From positions 14,629 through 78,628 of the forward strand of contig DIWG01000036.1 of NCBI GenBank assembly GCA_002423465.1: DNA of 64,000 bases. Reading direction: 5' to 3'. The notes under the pieces were generated by a model that did not search any database, had not been told where the DNA came from, and saw nothing but the letters and a program-made list of their open reading frames with translations. A program made the translations under genes and the position numbers. This document shows, piece after piece, positions 32,455 through 42,144 of this stretch. Positions within the stretch are counted from its first letter, which is position 1, and each line of letters begins with the position of its first letter. The DNA is from Syntrophaceae bacterium UBA6112 (GTDB taxonomy: Bacteria; Desulfobacterota; Syntrophia; Syntrophales; UBA5619).

Positions 32455-33921
32455 ATGAAGCCGAAAAGAAATTTCAAGATCGTACTGATTGCCCTGCTTT
32501 TGGCGGGCGCGATCGCCGGATTCGGTTACGGGATGACCGCAACCGCAAAAACCACAGAGGCGCCGGCAGCCGCAACGGCGGCGGTTTCCGCAGGATCGCC
32601 CATGGTGCCCGGTAATTTCAGCGACCTGGCCGAAAAGGTGCGGGCCGGCGTGGTCAACATTCAGGTCAGCAAAAAGGTGAAGAACGTCGGATTTGAAAGA
32701 TTCGGAGGAGCCCCCTTTGGAGAACGGAATCCCTTCGGGGAGTTTTTCAGTCCGTTCGAACGCTTCGGGAATAATATCCCCGAAAGGAGACAAAAAGGGG
32801 TGGGCTCCGGCTTCATCATGAGCAAGGAAGGATATATCCTGACCAACAACCATGTGGTCGAGGAAGCGGACCGGATAAAGGTGAAGTTGGCCGGCGGAAA
32901 AGAGTTTGAAGGGAAGATTGTCGGCAGGGACCCCAAGACCGACCTTGCCTTGGTCAAAATCGAGGCATCATCGGAGCTTCAACCTCTCAAGCTGGGCAAC
33001 TCGGATGACCTGAAAGTCGGCAACTGGGTGGTGGCCGTCGGAAGCCCCTTCGGACTGGAACAGACGGTGACAGTGGGGATCGTCAGCGCCAAGGGACGAG
33101 TAATCGGCTCCGGTCCCTATGACAGTTTCATTCAGACGGACGCCTCCATCAACCCCGGCAACAGCGGCGGCCCCTTGATCAACTTGCAGGGAGAGGTCGT
33201 GGGCATCAACACGGCTATTGTCGCATCCAGCCAGGGGATCGGGTTTGCGATCCCGATCAACATGGCTAAGGAGGTCGCGCCCCAGCTTCAGAAGCGGGGA
33301 CACGTCACCCGGGGATTGTTGGGTGTCGCCATCCAGGATTTGACCCCGGAATTGGCCAAGTCGCTCGGCCTCAAGGAAAGCAAAGGCGCCCTGGTTTCTC
33401 AGGTGGTTCCGGACGGACCGGCCGACAAGGCGGGATTCGCGCAGGGGGATGTCATCGTGAACTTCGACGGTCGCACGGTCGGCGATTCGAAGGATCTTCC
33501 CCGGATTGTCGCCTCGACGCCGGTGGGAAAAACTGTTACGGTAAGACTGCTCCGGGACGGGAAAGAGATCGAGCGCCAGGCAAAGGTCGGCGAAATGGAA
33601 GATGAGAACGCGTCCGAAACAGTGAAAAGCCCCATCCACCCTTCTCTGGGGGTTACGGTGCAGAATCTTACACCGCAGATTGCACGGGAACTCGGACTGA
33701 AGAAAAGCGCCGGTGTGGTCGTGACCGGGGTTGAGCCCGGCAGCCCGGCGGCGGAAGCCCTGATCCAGGTCGGGGACGTCATCCAGGCGGTCAACCGGAA
33801 GCCGATTAAGAATGTGGATGAATTCGTGAAGATTGTCGAAAAAGCCAAGGCCGGCAGCAATCTTCTTCTGCTTGTTCAGCGGGGGTCAAACATTCTGTTT
33901 GCGGCTGTGGCGCCAAGGTAG
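32455..33921 (+). CDS. degP: HtrA/DegP-type periplasmic serine protease with two PDZ domains
   Basis: A 488-residue protein. An N-terminal hydrophobic segment (residues 9-31) exports it. The trypsin-like domain has His133 (TNNHVVEE), Asp163 (DPKTDLALVKI) and Ser237 (NPGNSGGPL). Two PDZ domains follow at about 280-370 and 390-488 (GLLGVAIQDLTPE and SLGVTVQNLTPQ begin them). It degrades or refolds damaged envelope proteins. A terminator follows the gene. The start has GGAGG shortly upstream and fits the family. Confidence 0.93.
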   Translation: MKPKRNFKIVLIALLLAGAIAGFGYGMTATAKTTEAPAAATAAVSAGSPMVPGNFSDLAEKVRAGVVNIQVSKKVKNVGFERFGGAPFGERNPFGEFFSPFERFGNNIPERRQKGVGSGFIMSKEGYILTNNHVVEEADRIKVKLAGGKEFEGKIVGRDPKTDLALVKIEASSELQPLKLGNSDDLKVGNWVVAVGSPFGLEQTVTVGIVSAKGRVIGSGPYDSFIQTDASINPGNSGGPLINLQGEVVGINTAIVASSQGIGFAIPINMAKEVAPQLQKRGHVTRGLLGVAIQDLTPELAKSLGLKESKGALVSQVVPDGPADKAGFAQGDVIVNFDGRTVGDSKDLPRIVASTPVGKTVTVRLLRDGKEIERQAKVGEMEDENASETVKSPIHPSLGVTVQNLTPQIARELGLKKSAGVVVTGVEPGSPAAEALIQVGDVIQAVNRKPIKNVDEFVKIVEKAKAGSNLLLLVQRGSNILFAAVAPR

Positions 33922-33935
33922 TACAATCGATTCAA

Positions 33936-33978
33936 CGCCGGGTTGACGGGCAACCATCCGCCGGCCCGGCGCTTTTAT
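33936..33978 (+). terminator. Terminator of the htrA gene
   Basis: Arms CGCCGGG (33936-33942) and CCCGGCG (33965-33971) with a long loop, followed by CTTTTATT. The next 300 bases, up to 34286, hold no gene I can support. Confidence 0.65.
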
Positions 33979-34286
33979 TAAAGACAAAAACCTTCATTTT
34001 ACACCCCCGCAAAGGTCCCTCTGAGTTCTGAGTAAAAGAGATAGCGCCTGATCAGGTATGCCTGCCTGCAACGCATCTATGAGAGCGTTTGACATAACCA
34101 CACATTTGTTGGTAAGAATCTCATGAAAACGTTCTTTCGAGGTTCTTCCCCGACATGATTGCCTCGGCCATTAAATATAACCCTATCGGTGATTTTGTGA
34201 TATGCGCAATCCGTTGAAAAGATTAAGGAAGAAAAGATGAGATTCAATGGGTGATGAGGCGGGAATTCATCATTAGGAGATGACTC

Positions 34287-34703
34287 ATGATTAAAAAGGT
34301 GGAACATATCGGCGTGGCCGTAGAGAGTATTGAAAAAGCGATTCATGTATTTCGGGATCTGCTGGGGATTCCCTTGGAGAAGATGTGCGAATTGGATGCG
34401 ATCAAGACAAAGATCGCCTTTTTCCCGGTGGACGGTTGTACCATCGAACTGATCGAACCGATGAATCCGTCGAGCCCGGCGGCGAAATTTATCCAGAAAC
34501 GGGGAGAGGGGATACACCATATCTGTCTCGGGGTCGAGAATATCGAAGCAGCGTTGCGCCACTATGAATCCCAAGGGATTGAACTGCTCAACAAGACGCC
34601 GATCAGGACGGAGGATGGGCGGATCATCGCATTTCTCAACCCGAAGAGCACCCATGGTGTTTTAATTGAACTGGAGGAGATATGCATCGTTCATCCGGCA
34701 TGA
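34287..34703 (+). CDS. mce: Methylmalonyl-CoA epimerase
   Basis: A 138-residue vicinal-oxygen-chelate protein of the usual length. VEHIGVAVESIEKAI gives the first metal-binding His, GIHHICLGVENIEAAL the second, and the C-terminal LIELEE the Glu ligand. It interconverts the (R) and (S) forms of methylmalonyl-CoA between methylmalonyl-CoA mutase and the carboxyl-transfer enzymes, as needed for propionate metabolism. The mutase genes are not in this window. AGGAGATG precedes the start. It seems to stand alone, after the htrA terminator. Confidence 0.9.
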   Translation: MIKKVEHIGVAVESIEKAIHVFRDLLGIPLEKMCELDAIKTKIAFFPVDGCTIELIEPMNPSSPAAKFIQKRGEGIHHICLGVENIEAALRHYESQGIELLNKTPIRTEDGRIIAFLNPKSTHGVLIELEEICIVHPA

Positions 34704-34898
34704 GGGAGGAGAAGGAACCGGACGAAAAATGCGGGTGAGAAAGAGGTTCGTCCCGCGGTTTCCATCTTGGGGATGCCGGTGAGATTGACGATTGGTTGCG
34801 TTATATCCAAGAACGCATCGAATACCGGAAAGATCAGGAGAAAGCGAAGAAAATCGCCCATTAGGAAGTTTCCTGTTGTACAGGAATAAAGACATCCG

Positions 34899-36029
34899 TC
34901 AATCTGTCTTTGTTTGGACCATCCACCGCTGCATGCGGACTTGTTCCTTATCCCATCCTTCGGACAACCGGAGATCCAGAAACGACCGGAACAGTTGATC
35001 CATCACTCCTGCCGCCTTTTCGATCAGATAGATCCGCTCGAGGGTCTGCCCCTCGCGATCGGTTTCTTCCCCCTCGCTTTCCGCGACGGACGGCAGTTTC
35101 ATGGACTGGAAATGGAAGCGGTCCGCCTTGAAGGTAAATTCCCATTCCGCCTTGTCGTGGGTCATCCGGAGACGCGCCGCGGTGATCTTTTTCCCCCGGC
35201 GCAGGGCCTCCTTCCCCTCCTTGAGGTCGGCGTGGAGACCCTGACAGACGACCGTTTCAGCGTACTCCCCGTCACCCGATTCCAGGACAAGGCGACGCAC
35301 GAAAACGACCTCGATTTCGCCGCCGTCGGGAAAATGGATCATTCCGTTTCTCTCCTCGCTTTTGAACCATAGCCAGGTGAGAAATTCCCGGCCGACGGTC
35401 AGCGGATCGACTCCCGGCGGGAGGGAGGGGAGAGACAAAGCCGGGGAGCTTGACCCGGTTGCCGTACCTTTCGCTTTCCCTCCGCCGCCCTCGATCTGCC
35501 AGGGCGTATCAGGAGCGAGGCCAAGCGAAAAGGATTCCCGGAAAAACTCCTGGAGCTCCCCGACCACCTTGTCCGCGAGGCAGCAAAAGGTCAGGACGTT
35601 GTCCGGGACGGACCAGCAGATCTCGTGAAAGGAGGGAACGGGGAGGGTTTTGCCGAGCAGATCGAGGCGAACCGCCTCCCGGATTGCTTCGCGTTGTTCC
35701 CGGTAGAGCTTTTTCTGCCCGCTTTCGGCGAGCTGCTTCCGTTCCGCCTCCAGGATCCGGAGCCGGAGGAGAGAAGGGGCGACCGACTTCCGGTCGATGC
35801 GGAGGGAAAAGAGCATATACCGCCCCTGGGCGTAGCAGGCGTAAGGGAAATCCGTATCGAGATTGTTTTCCAGGGAAGTCCAACCTGCCGCCTTTTCGTC
35901 CGTCGTTCGCCAGACGGTCTGGAAAGCGTCGCGCCGGATCCGTTCGTTGAAGAAGTCGGGAAAATGGGCCGGCAGGGGGCCGACGATGCGATACCGTGAA
36001 AATGTGACCGATCCCTTTAGCAATCCCAT
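34899..36029 (-). CDS. rdgC: Recombination-associated protein RdgC
   Basis: A 376-residue protein with the RdgC layout seen in Deltaproteobacteria: GLLKGSVTFSRYRIVG at the N-terminus, APSLLRLRILEAERKQLAES and YREQREAIREAVRLDLLGKT in the middle, and PSFHEICWSVPDNVL before the second half. E. coli RdgC forms a ring around duplex DNA and limits RecA action. The start at 36029 is chosen because AAAGGAGAAACGC precedes it. It is divergent from nadK-recN, which also links to recombination. Confidence 0.85.
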   Translation of the reverse strand: MGLLKGSVTFSRYRIVGPLPAHFPDFFNERIRRDAFQTVWRTTDEKAAGWTSLENNLDTDFPYACYAQGRYMLFSLRIDRKSVAPSLLRLRILEAERKQLAESGQKKLYREQREAIREAVRLDLLGKTLPVPSFHEICWSVPDNVLTFCCLADKVVGELQEFFRESFSLGLAPDTPWQIEGGGGKAKGTATGSSSPALSLPSLPPGVDPLTVGREFLTWLWFKSEERNGMIHFPDGGEIEVVFVRRLVLESGDGEYAETVVCQGLHADLKEGKEALRRGKKITAARLRMTHDKAEWEFTFKADRFHFQSMKLPSVAESEGEETDREGQTLERIYLIEKAAGVMDQLFRSFLDLRLSEGWDKEQVRMQRWMVQTKTD

Positions 36030-36219
36030 GCGTTTCTCCTTTGCGGGTGACACTAACCCACTTCTCCGGAGGATGTCAAGGCGAAGAGATGCCTATTCGA
36101 TTTCCGAATCTCCGCCGGATGATTTTCCATGCATTTCTCGAGAAAACCGCATCATACGCGTGGACACCCGGGTGAATTTGTGATAGAAGTATCATGTAAA
36201 TCTTGTCTAAGGTGCTTCA

Positions 36220-37131
36220 ATGCTTATCCAAAAAATTGGAATCGTTGCCAACATCGCCAAGGAAAAGTCGCCGGAATACACGGCGTCTCTGCGGGAGTGG
36301 ATGCTGAGACGGGGTCTGGAAGTTTATCTCGAGGAGGGGATTGCCGCGAAGATCGGCTGCCTTCCCGGCGTTGAAAAAAGGAAGCTCTGGACGCTGGTGG
36401 ATCTGATTGTCGTTTTCGGCGGCGATGGAACGATCCTGCGAACGGCCCGCCTGGTCCGCGACCGGAATGTGCCCATCGTCGGGATCAATCTCGGCGTCTT
36501 CGGATATCTGACCGAGGTGAACCTTGACGAGATGTTCAGCGCCATGGAGGTGATTCTCACCGGGGATTTTCAGGTCGAAAAACGGATGATGCTCGATGTG
36601 GAGATTCAAGGGGGTGGAGAGCCGTTCCGGGAGGGGACCGTCCTGAACGACGTCGTGATCAACCGGGGGAATCTCTCTCGGATCGTGGAGTTGGAGACGA
36701 TGGTGGACGGTCGCTATCTGACGACCTTCAAGGCCGATGGCCTCATCATCGCCACACCGACCGGCTCCACGGCCTATTCGCTGGCTGCGGGTGGTCCCAT
36801 TGTCTTTCCGGAACTGAATTCGATCCTCATCAATCCGATCTGTCCCCATACCCTGACAAATCGACCGCTCATCCTGCCGGAAAACGCAGAGATCCGGGTT
36901 TCACTCTGCACATTGGAGCAGGGGGCGACCGTGACCCTCGACGGACAGGTCTCCTTTACCGTCAAGTTCGGGGACAGCGTCACCATCCGAAAGTCGCGGT
37001 ACGTCACCACGCTGGTCTCCTCCCCACATCGGGACTATCTTGAGATCTTGCGGACTAAGTTGGGGTGGGGCGGCTCCCAGACGGGGGCGGCCTGGAAAGG
37101 GCAAGATGCTCGCGGAACTGAACATCCGTAA
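36220..37131 (+). CDS. nadK: NAD kinase
   Basis: A 303-residue cytoplasmic enzyme. VVFGGDGTILRTAR is the GGDGT motif, NLGVFGYLTEV the second conserved site and TPTGSTAYSLAAGGPIV the third. It phosphorylates NAD to NADP with ATP or polyphosphate. The recN gene starts 26 bases before its end, so the two form one transcript, an arrangement common in bacteria. No obvious promoter was resolved in the 190 bases to rdgC. Confidence 0.95.
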   Translation: MLIQKIGIVANIAKEKSPEYTASLREWMLRRGLEVYLEEGIAAKIGCLPGVEKRKLWTLVDLIVVFGGDGTILRTARLVRDRNVPIVGINLGVFGYLTEVNLDEMFSAMEVILTGDFQVEKRMMLDVEIQGGGEPFREGTVLNDVVINRGNLSRIVELETMVDGRYLTTFKADGLIIATPTGSTAYSLAAGGPIVFPELNSILINPICPHTLTNRPLILPENAEIRVSLCTLEQGATVTLDGQVSFTVKFGDSVTIRKSRYVTTLVSSPHRDYLEILRTKLGWGGSQTGAAWKGQDARGTEHP

Positions 37132-38788
37132 TTTTGCCATCATCGATGAATTGCAGGTGACCTTCGACAGGGGTCTAACCATGATTTCCGGCGAGACCGG
37201 CGCCGGGAAATCGATCATCATCGGCGCCGTGGGGCTTCTGCTGGGCGATCGGGCGAACGTGGACATGATCCGCTCCTTCGAAGATACCGCCGTCGTGGAG
37301 GCATTGTTCGATATCCGCGGGCAGGACGGTTTGCGCGCAAAGGTCACGGAAATGGGATTCGGTGACGGTGAGGAGCTTGTCGTCCGCCGTGTGGTTTCCC
37401 GGTCCGGAAAAAATCGCATCTACATCAACGGCACTCTTGCATCCTTAGCGTCACTTGCCGCGATCGGCGAGTCGCTGATCAATATCTGCGGTCAGCATGA
37501 ACACCAGATTATCCTGAACCAGGAGAATCACGCGGATATTCTTGATGAATTCGGAGGGCTGCTGCATCTCAGGGCGGCCTATCGTGAAATATACGAATGT
37601 TATCGATCACTCCAGGAAAGACTCCGCGGGCTTCAGGGGCGCCGGACCCGGAGAGAGGAGCGGGAAGAGCTTCTCCGGTATCAGATTGGCGAGATCTCTC
37701 AGGCGGACATTCGGGAAGGGGAGGATGCCGCCCTGACTGAAGAAAAAAAGATCCTCGCAAACGTCCAGAGATTGATGGATTTTACGGAGACGGCCTACGA
37801 AACCCTTTATGGGAAGGGCAGTTCCGTCCTGGCCGAATTCCGCAGCGCAGTTTCGGCCGTAAAGGAGATTCGGAAGATCGATCCGGGCTTGAAACTCTCC
37901 GAAGCGGAATTGGAGGAACTCTACTACCGGATTGAAGAGACGGCTTTCACGCTCCGCGATTATGCGAAACGGCTTTCGTTCGACCCCGCCCGTCTGGAGG
38001 ACATCGAGGAGCGGTTGGAACTGATCGGGCGTCTGAAACGGAAATACGGGGGGACGCTCGCTGCCGTCCTCGGAAAACAGAGCGAGGCGGAAAGAGAGAT
38101 GGGAGAGATCTCTTCGCTGGAAGAGGAGATCGAGGCATTGACCCAGAGCATTGCCGAAGAAAAGGAGCGGCTGATGGCAGCGGCGGGAATGCTCTCCACA
38201 AAACGACGCGAAGCGGCAGCCGCCCTCAAACGGTCGGTCGAGGAAGAAATTCGGACACTTCGAATGGAAAACGCGCAGTTCGAAGTGGTCTTTCGAGATC
38301 TCCGGAATGATCAAGAGGAGGCGACTCTGAACGAAAACGGGATGGACGCCCCGGAGTTTTATCTCTCGGCAAATGTGGGTGAAGAGCGGAAACCGCTCCG
38401 GGCAATTGCCTCCGGCGGCGAACTCTCCCGAATTATGCTCGCCTTGAAAAAGGTTTTGGCCAGGACCGGTTCCGTCGGAACGATCGTCTTCGATGAAGTC
38501 GACAGCGGGATTGGCGGAGCGACGGCAGAGATCGTCGGCCAGAAACTCCGGGAGGTCTCCCGGCATCATCAGGTCCTCTGCATCACCCATCTGCCGCAGA
38601 TTGCCTGTTGCGGCGAACGCCATTACCGGGTGGTGAAACAGATCGCCGGAGAGCGGACGAATACCTCCGTTTCCCTCCTCTCCGAAGAGGAGCGCCTGGA
38701 AGAAATCACCCGTATGTTGGGTGGGGTGGAACTGACCGAAAAGACAAGGGAACATGCGCGGGAGATGCTGCTGAACGCGCATGGGTGA
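37106..38788 (+). CDS. recN: DNA repair ATPase RecN
   Basis: A 560-residue SMC-like protein. The Walker A sequence GETGAGKS lies near residue 30, the central part is a long coiled coil (about 160-360), and the C-terminal half has ASGGELSRIMLALK (ABC signature) and TIVFDEVDSGIGG (Walker B). It helps repair of double-strand breaks. The start at 37106 (AELNIRNFAIIDEL) fits the family; the longer frame overlaps nadK. It is translationally coupled to nadK. Confidence 0.95.
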   Translation: MLAELNIRNFAIIDELQVTFDRGLTMISGETGAGKSIIIGAVGLLLGDRANVDMIRSFEDTAVVEALFDIRGQDGLRAKVTEMGFGDGEELVVRRVVSRSGKNRIYINGTLASLASLAAIGESLINICGQHEHQIILNQENHADILDEFGGLLHLRAAYREIYECYRSLQERLRGLQGRRTRREEREELLRYQIGEISQADIREGEDAALTEEKKILANVQRLMDFTETAYETLYGKGSSVLAEFRSAVSAVKEIRKIDPGLKLSEAELEELYYRIEETAFTLRDYAKRLSFDPARLEDIEERLELIGRLKRKYGGTLAAVLGKQSEAEREMGEISSLEEEIEALTQSIAEEKERLMAAAGMLSTKRREAAAALKRSVEEEIRTLRMENAQFEVVFRDLRNDQEEATLNENGMDAPEFYLSANVGEERKPLRAIASGGELSRIMLALKKVLARTGSVGTIVFDEVDSGIGGATAEIVGQKLREVSRHHQVLCITHLPQIACCGERHYRVVKQIAGERTNTSVSLLSEEERLEEITRMLGGVELTEKTREHAREMLLNAHG

Positions 38789-38870
38789 GATTATACAAGG
38801 GTGAAATGCGGGGACGGCGGCGGTTGCGCATTCGCCAGAAGAAGACCGGGGACTGTTACAGGAGTATAAA

Positions 38871-39329
38871 ATGCTGAGAAAAGCCCGTATCGGGGATGTT
38901 AAAACGATTCACCGACTGATCAATATTTCTTCCGGGAGAGGGGAGATGTTGCCCCGTTCGCTGATGGATATCTACGGCAGTCTGCGGGATTTCTTCGTTT
39001 ATCAGGATGAGGGGCATGATGAAATCCGTGGAATCTGCGCGATGAGCATCATCTGGGAGAATCTGGCCGAAATCCGGTCCCTTCATGTCGATGAGGAGCA
39101 CCGACTGGAGGGGATCGGGCGGAAACTGGTCGAGGCCTGCATTTCCGAGGCGATCACCCTGGAGCTCTTCCGGGTTTTTACGTTGACCTACAAGCAGGAA
39201 TTCTTCCGGAAGCTCGGTTTCCGAGATGTCGAACGCTCCACGCTTCCGGAAAAGATTTGGTCCGATTGTTTCCGATGTTCCAAGTACCCGGATTTCTGTG
39301 ATGAAGTCTCCATGATCCTGGAATTGTGA
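38871..39329 (+). CDS. GNAT-family N-acetyltransferase, ArgA-like
   Basis: A 152-residue single-domain acetyltransferase. EIRSLHVDEEHRLEGIGRKL is the acetyl-CoA-binding motif A, FFRKLGF is motif B and the Cys-rich tail CFRCSKYPDFC is typical of a deltaproteobacterial branch annotated as amino-acid N-acetyltransferase. It may make N-acetylglutamate for arginine synthesis, but no arg gene is near. It follows recN after 82 bases and may share its transcript. Confidence 0.8.
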   Translation: MLRKARIGDVKTIHRLINISSGRGEMLPRSLMDIYGSLRDFFVYQDEGHDEIRGICAMSIIWENLAEIRSLHVDEEHRLEGIGRKLVEACISEAITLELFRVFTLTYKQEFFRKLGFRDVERSTLPEKIWSDCFRCSKYPDFCDEVSMILEL

Positions 39330-39850
39330 GATTGTAGATGGGGAACGCTATTTCCTTGTGAAGAAGAAGCTGAACGGCGGCGCGGATGAGAGAATTGTAT
39401 GGAAATAGGCGACCATTTCTGGTTCTGCCGCCATTTTTTCCGAAACCTATTCCTTCTGTATCGTTGCGTGGTTAAGTAATACAAAGCGTACTGCTTATCA
39501 AATCGCCGTCCATCCTAAGCCGTCGCTTTTTGATGCCTCATCCTCATTAAAAATATTACAATTTTTTCTTGATTGTTCATTTTCTTTATGCTACGGGTAC
39601 CATCAGGTCGGCCGGGGAACAGGTTGTTCCCTTGGTCTCTTGAAATCCTGAAAATAGAAGAATGTTATGCTGCATTTCGAGTGGCCGCCGTTTTTGCTTG
39701 CAAGAGTCGATCATTCGGGGATGACCCGGGAATGACGAAGGCGGTCGGGTTATACCATCGGTAAACCGGCATTCGATAGGAATTAGACCACTCTTGGGTG
39801 GTGGCAACGTTATGTTCCATTAAACCATTATGAAAGGGGGACTAAAAGGG
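39330..39850. other. Long intergenic region upstream of the HU gene
   Basis: About 520 bases, AT-rich around 39540-39600. A small hairpin ACCAC-TCTTGG-GTGGT occurs at about 39786-39801 and GGGGGAC precedes the HU gene. No coding frame with protein character, RNA gene or repeat was recognised. A long leader or a small RNA is possible but not supported by a clear terminator. Confidence 0.4.
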
Positions 39851-40126
39851 ATGACGAAGGCAGAATTGATTGGGGTGATGGCGGAAGGGGCGTGCATAAC
39901 GAAGGCGGCGGCGGCGAAGGCGCTTGAGGCCTTTACCGGAGCGGTGGGCAAGGAACTCAAAGGGAAGAGCGGCAAGCTTGGGCTGGTCGGGTTCGGAACC
40001 TTTTCCGTGGTAAAGAGGAAGGCCCGCGAAGGCAGAAACCCGCAAACCGGAAAGACCATCAAAATTGCGGCGAAAAAGGTGGTCAAATTCAAGGCGGGCA
40101 AGGCTCTGGCCGACAAGGTTAAATAA
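39851..40126 (+). CDS. HU-family DNA-binding protein
   Basis: A 91-residue protein: MTKAELIGVMAEGACITKAA at the N-terminus, LVGFGTFSVVKRKAREGRNP with the start of the DNA arm, then TGKTIKIAAKKVVKFKAGKA. It bends DNA without sequence choice and packs the nucleoid. The start at 39851 is the family N-terminus; an in-frame ATG seven codons upstream is part of the leader with the ribosome-binding site. A strong terminator follows, so it is a single-gene unit. Two further HU/IHF-like genes are in this window. Confidence 0.92.
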   Translation: MTKAELIGVMAEGACITKAAAAKALEAFTGAVGKELKGKSGKLGLVGFGTFSVVKRKAREGRNPQTGKTIKIAAKKVVKFKAGKALADKVK

Positions 40127-40153
40127 CAAGGGAATCGAAAGGTTAACAGAAAG

Positions 40154-40185
40154 AGGCCTCCGTCGTCCGATGGGGGCCTTTTTCT
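40154..40185 (+). terminator. Terminator of the HU gene
   Basis: Arms AGGCCTCC and GGGGGCCT (one G-T pair) with a 10-base loop, followed by TTTTTCT. Confidence 0.8.
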
Positions 40186-40205
40186 GTAAGGTTCACTGAG
40201 TTGTT

Positions 40206-40244
40206 GATATCCAAAGCAAAGTGTTTCGCCTGAAAATGACGTGG
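40206..40244 (+). repeat. Copy 1 of a dispersed sequence shared with 56578-56610
   Basis: GATATCCAAAGC, a variable 4-6 bases, then TTTCGCCTGAAAATGACG and a GG. The second copy upstream of mtgA has the same blocks with one change. Both lie in non-coding leaders. Confidence 0.5.
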
Positions 40245-40265
40245 TCCGCCTCCGAGCTTGTTGCG

Positions 40266-40294
40266 TTGACATGCCGGGACGTTTCTGTTATACG
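40266..40294 (+). promoter_or_regulatory. Sigma-70-type promoter of the trpS operon
   Basis: Consensus TTGACA (40266-40271), exactly 17 bases and TATACG (40289-40294). It leaves a leader of about 130 bases before trpS, with no evident attenuator hairpin. Confidence 0.65.
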
Positions 40295-40427
40295 ACACCC
40301 TCCTTCGAGTATCCCGGATCGCCGAGACTTCTCGAGGTGGGATCTAACCCGATGAAGCGGGCGTCCGCCCCGAAAGACAGGGTGCAGCGGGAAGAGAGGT
40401 CGGAAGATTCGGATGAGGGAGGTTCGT

Positions 40428-41429
40428 TTGGCGAAAAAGAGGATTTTGAGCGGGATGAGACCCACGGGGAAGCTCCATCTGGGGAATCTTCACGGCGCAC
40501 TTTCGAACTGGATTGCCCTCCAGAATCACGGCGATTACGACTGCTTCTATTTCGTGGCCGACTGGCATGCGCTGACGAGCGATTACGCGGCTCCGGACGA
40601 CATCCGAGCGAACACCATCGACATGGTGATCGACTGGCTCTCCGCCGGTCTGGATCCGGCCGAAAGCACCCTCTTTATTCAGTCCGCGATCAAGGAGCAT
40701 GCCGAACTCTTCCTGCTCCTCTGCATGATCACCCCCCTTGCCTGGCTGGAGAGAAATCCGACCTACAAGGAGATGAAGGAGGAACTTTCGCAGAAAGATC
40801 TTTCGACGTTTGGTTTTCTCGGCTATCCGGTACTCCAGGCAGCCGATATCATTATGTACAAGGCTTACGGCGTACCGGTCGGCGTCGATCAACTTCCCCA
40901 TGTTGAGCTGACGCGCGAGATCGCCCGCCGCTTCAATTTTCTCTACGGCGAAATCTTTCCCGTCCCGGAACCGCTTCTCGCCGAAGTTCCGAAGTTGCTG
41001 GGAATCGATGGACGGAAGATGAGCAAATCTTACGACAACGCGATTTTCATAAGCGATCGGGGCGAAGCCCTGCAAAAAAAGGTCGGGGCGATGTTCACCG
41101 ATCCGCAGCGGCAGCGCAAGAGCGATCCGGGCCGTCCCGAACTCTGCAATGTGTACACGTTTCATGGGCTCTATTCCAAAGCGGAAACGGCCGCTGAGAT
41201 CGCTCCTGCCTGCCGGAGTGCGGCCATCGGTTGCATCGAATGCAAGCGGCGTCTGGCCGGAGCGATCGCGGAGGGAATGGGACCGATTCATGAGCGTCGG
41301 GAACACTACGTTTGCCATCCCGAAGAGGTCCGGGCGATCATCGAAGATGGTAATGTCCGGGCCGAGCTGATCGCAAAGGCGACGATGGCCGAGGTACGGG
41401 AAGCCCTGAAGATCAGACATGAATTATGA
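40428..41429 (+). CDS. trpS: Tryptophanyl-tRNA synthetase
   Basis: A class I synthetase of about 333 residues. RILSGMRPTGKLHLGNLHGA contains the HIGH-type signature HLGN, and GRKMSKSYDN the KMSKS loop; QAADIIMYKAYGVPVGVDQ is the family's tryptophan pocket region. The start used is a TTG with GGGAGG 5 bases upstream; an ATG five codons earlier (40413) is the alternative. It charges tRNA-Trp. Its end overlaps scpA by 11 bases, so trpS, scpA, scpB and rluB are one operon. Confidence 0.95.
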   Translation: MAKKRILSGMRPTGKLHLGNLHGALSNWIALQNHGDYDCFYFVADWHALTSDYAAPDDIRANTIDMVIDWLSAGLDPAESTLFIQSAIKEHAELFLLLCMITPLAWLERNPTYKEMKEELSQKDLSTFGFLGYPVLQAADIIMYKAYGVPVGVDQLPHVELTREIARRFNFLYGEIFPVPEPLLAEVPKLLGIDGRKMSKSYDNAIFISDRGEALQKKVGAMFTDPQRQRKSDPGRPELCNVYTFHGLYSKAETAAEIAPACRSAAIGCIECKRRLAGAIAEGMGPIHERREHYVCHPEEVRAIIEDGNVRAELIAKATMAEVREALKIRHEL

Positions 41430-42144
41430 GATCAAGCTCGACATCTTCGAAGGGCCGCTGGACCTTCTGCTCTATCTGATCCGGAAAAATGAGATCGATA
41501 TCTATAATATCCCCATTGCCCTGATTACCGAACAGTATCTCTCCTACCTCGATATGATGCGCTCTCTCAATCTCGACCTCGCCGGAGAATATCTGGTGCT
41601 GGCCTCGACGCTCGTCCACATCAAGTCGAAGCTGCTCCTGCCGCCGGTCGAGGGAGAGGATGAAGAGGAAGAAGGAGAAGATCCCCGCTCGGAATTGGTC
41701 CGTCAGCTCCTGGAATATCAGGCCTTTAAGGAGGCTGCACTCCACCTGGATGAACGACCTCTTCTCGAACGGGACGTCTTTAAACGGGGTGCCCCCGCGG
41801 CCGAGCCGGTTTCGTCGGGGCAAGAGGAAGAGGCGATGAACGAGGTCGACGTTTTTGAGCTGGTTGCGGCTTTCCGCCGAATCGTTGCCGGTCTTGACCG
41901 TAAGGAGGATCTGGAGATCGACGTCGAAAAGATGTCTTTGACCGACCGGATCAATGAAATTATGGAGAGACTTTCCGAAGAGGGACAGATTACCTTTGCC
42001 GATCTCTTGGGAGACCGAATGGAACGGCGGCGGATCATCTACACCTTTCTCGCGATCCTGGAACTCATGAAGCTCCGGATGATCCGGGCCTACCAATCGG
42101 GACCTTTTGGGACGATCCGATTGTTTCCGGCGGTGGAGGGATGA
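41419..42144 (+). CDS. scpA: Segregation and condensation protein A
   Basis: A 241-residue kleisin. FEGPLDLLLYLIRKNEIDIYN is the hallmark N-terminus that binds the SMC neck, the middle is acidic (GEDEEEEGED), and the C-terminal winged helix (FADLLGDRMERRRIIYTFLA) binds the SMC head. With ScpB and Smc it condenses and separates chromosomes. It overlaps trpS at the start and scpB at the end. Confidence 0.95.
   Translation: MNYEIKLDIFEGPLDLLLYLIRKNEIDIYNIPIALITEQYLSYLDMMRSLNLDLAGEYLVLASTLVHIKSKLLLPPVEGEDEEEEGEDPRSELVRQLLEYQAFKEAALHLDERPLLERDVFKRGAPAAEPVSSGQEEEAMNEVDVFELVAAFRRIVAGLDRKEDLEIDVEKMSLTDRINEIMERLSEEGQITFADLLGDRMERRRIIYTFLAILELMKLRMIRAYQSGPFGTIRLFPAVEG

Noticed and set aside
34771..34864. 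Protein-like tail DAGEIDDWLRYIQERIEYR after the epimerase gene
   Set aside because: It looks like a real C-terminus but has no start codon or upstream frame; too little to call a gene.
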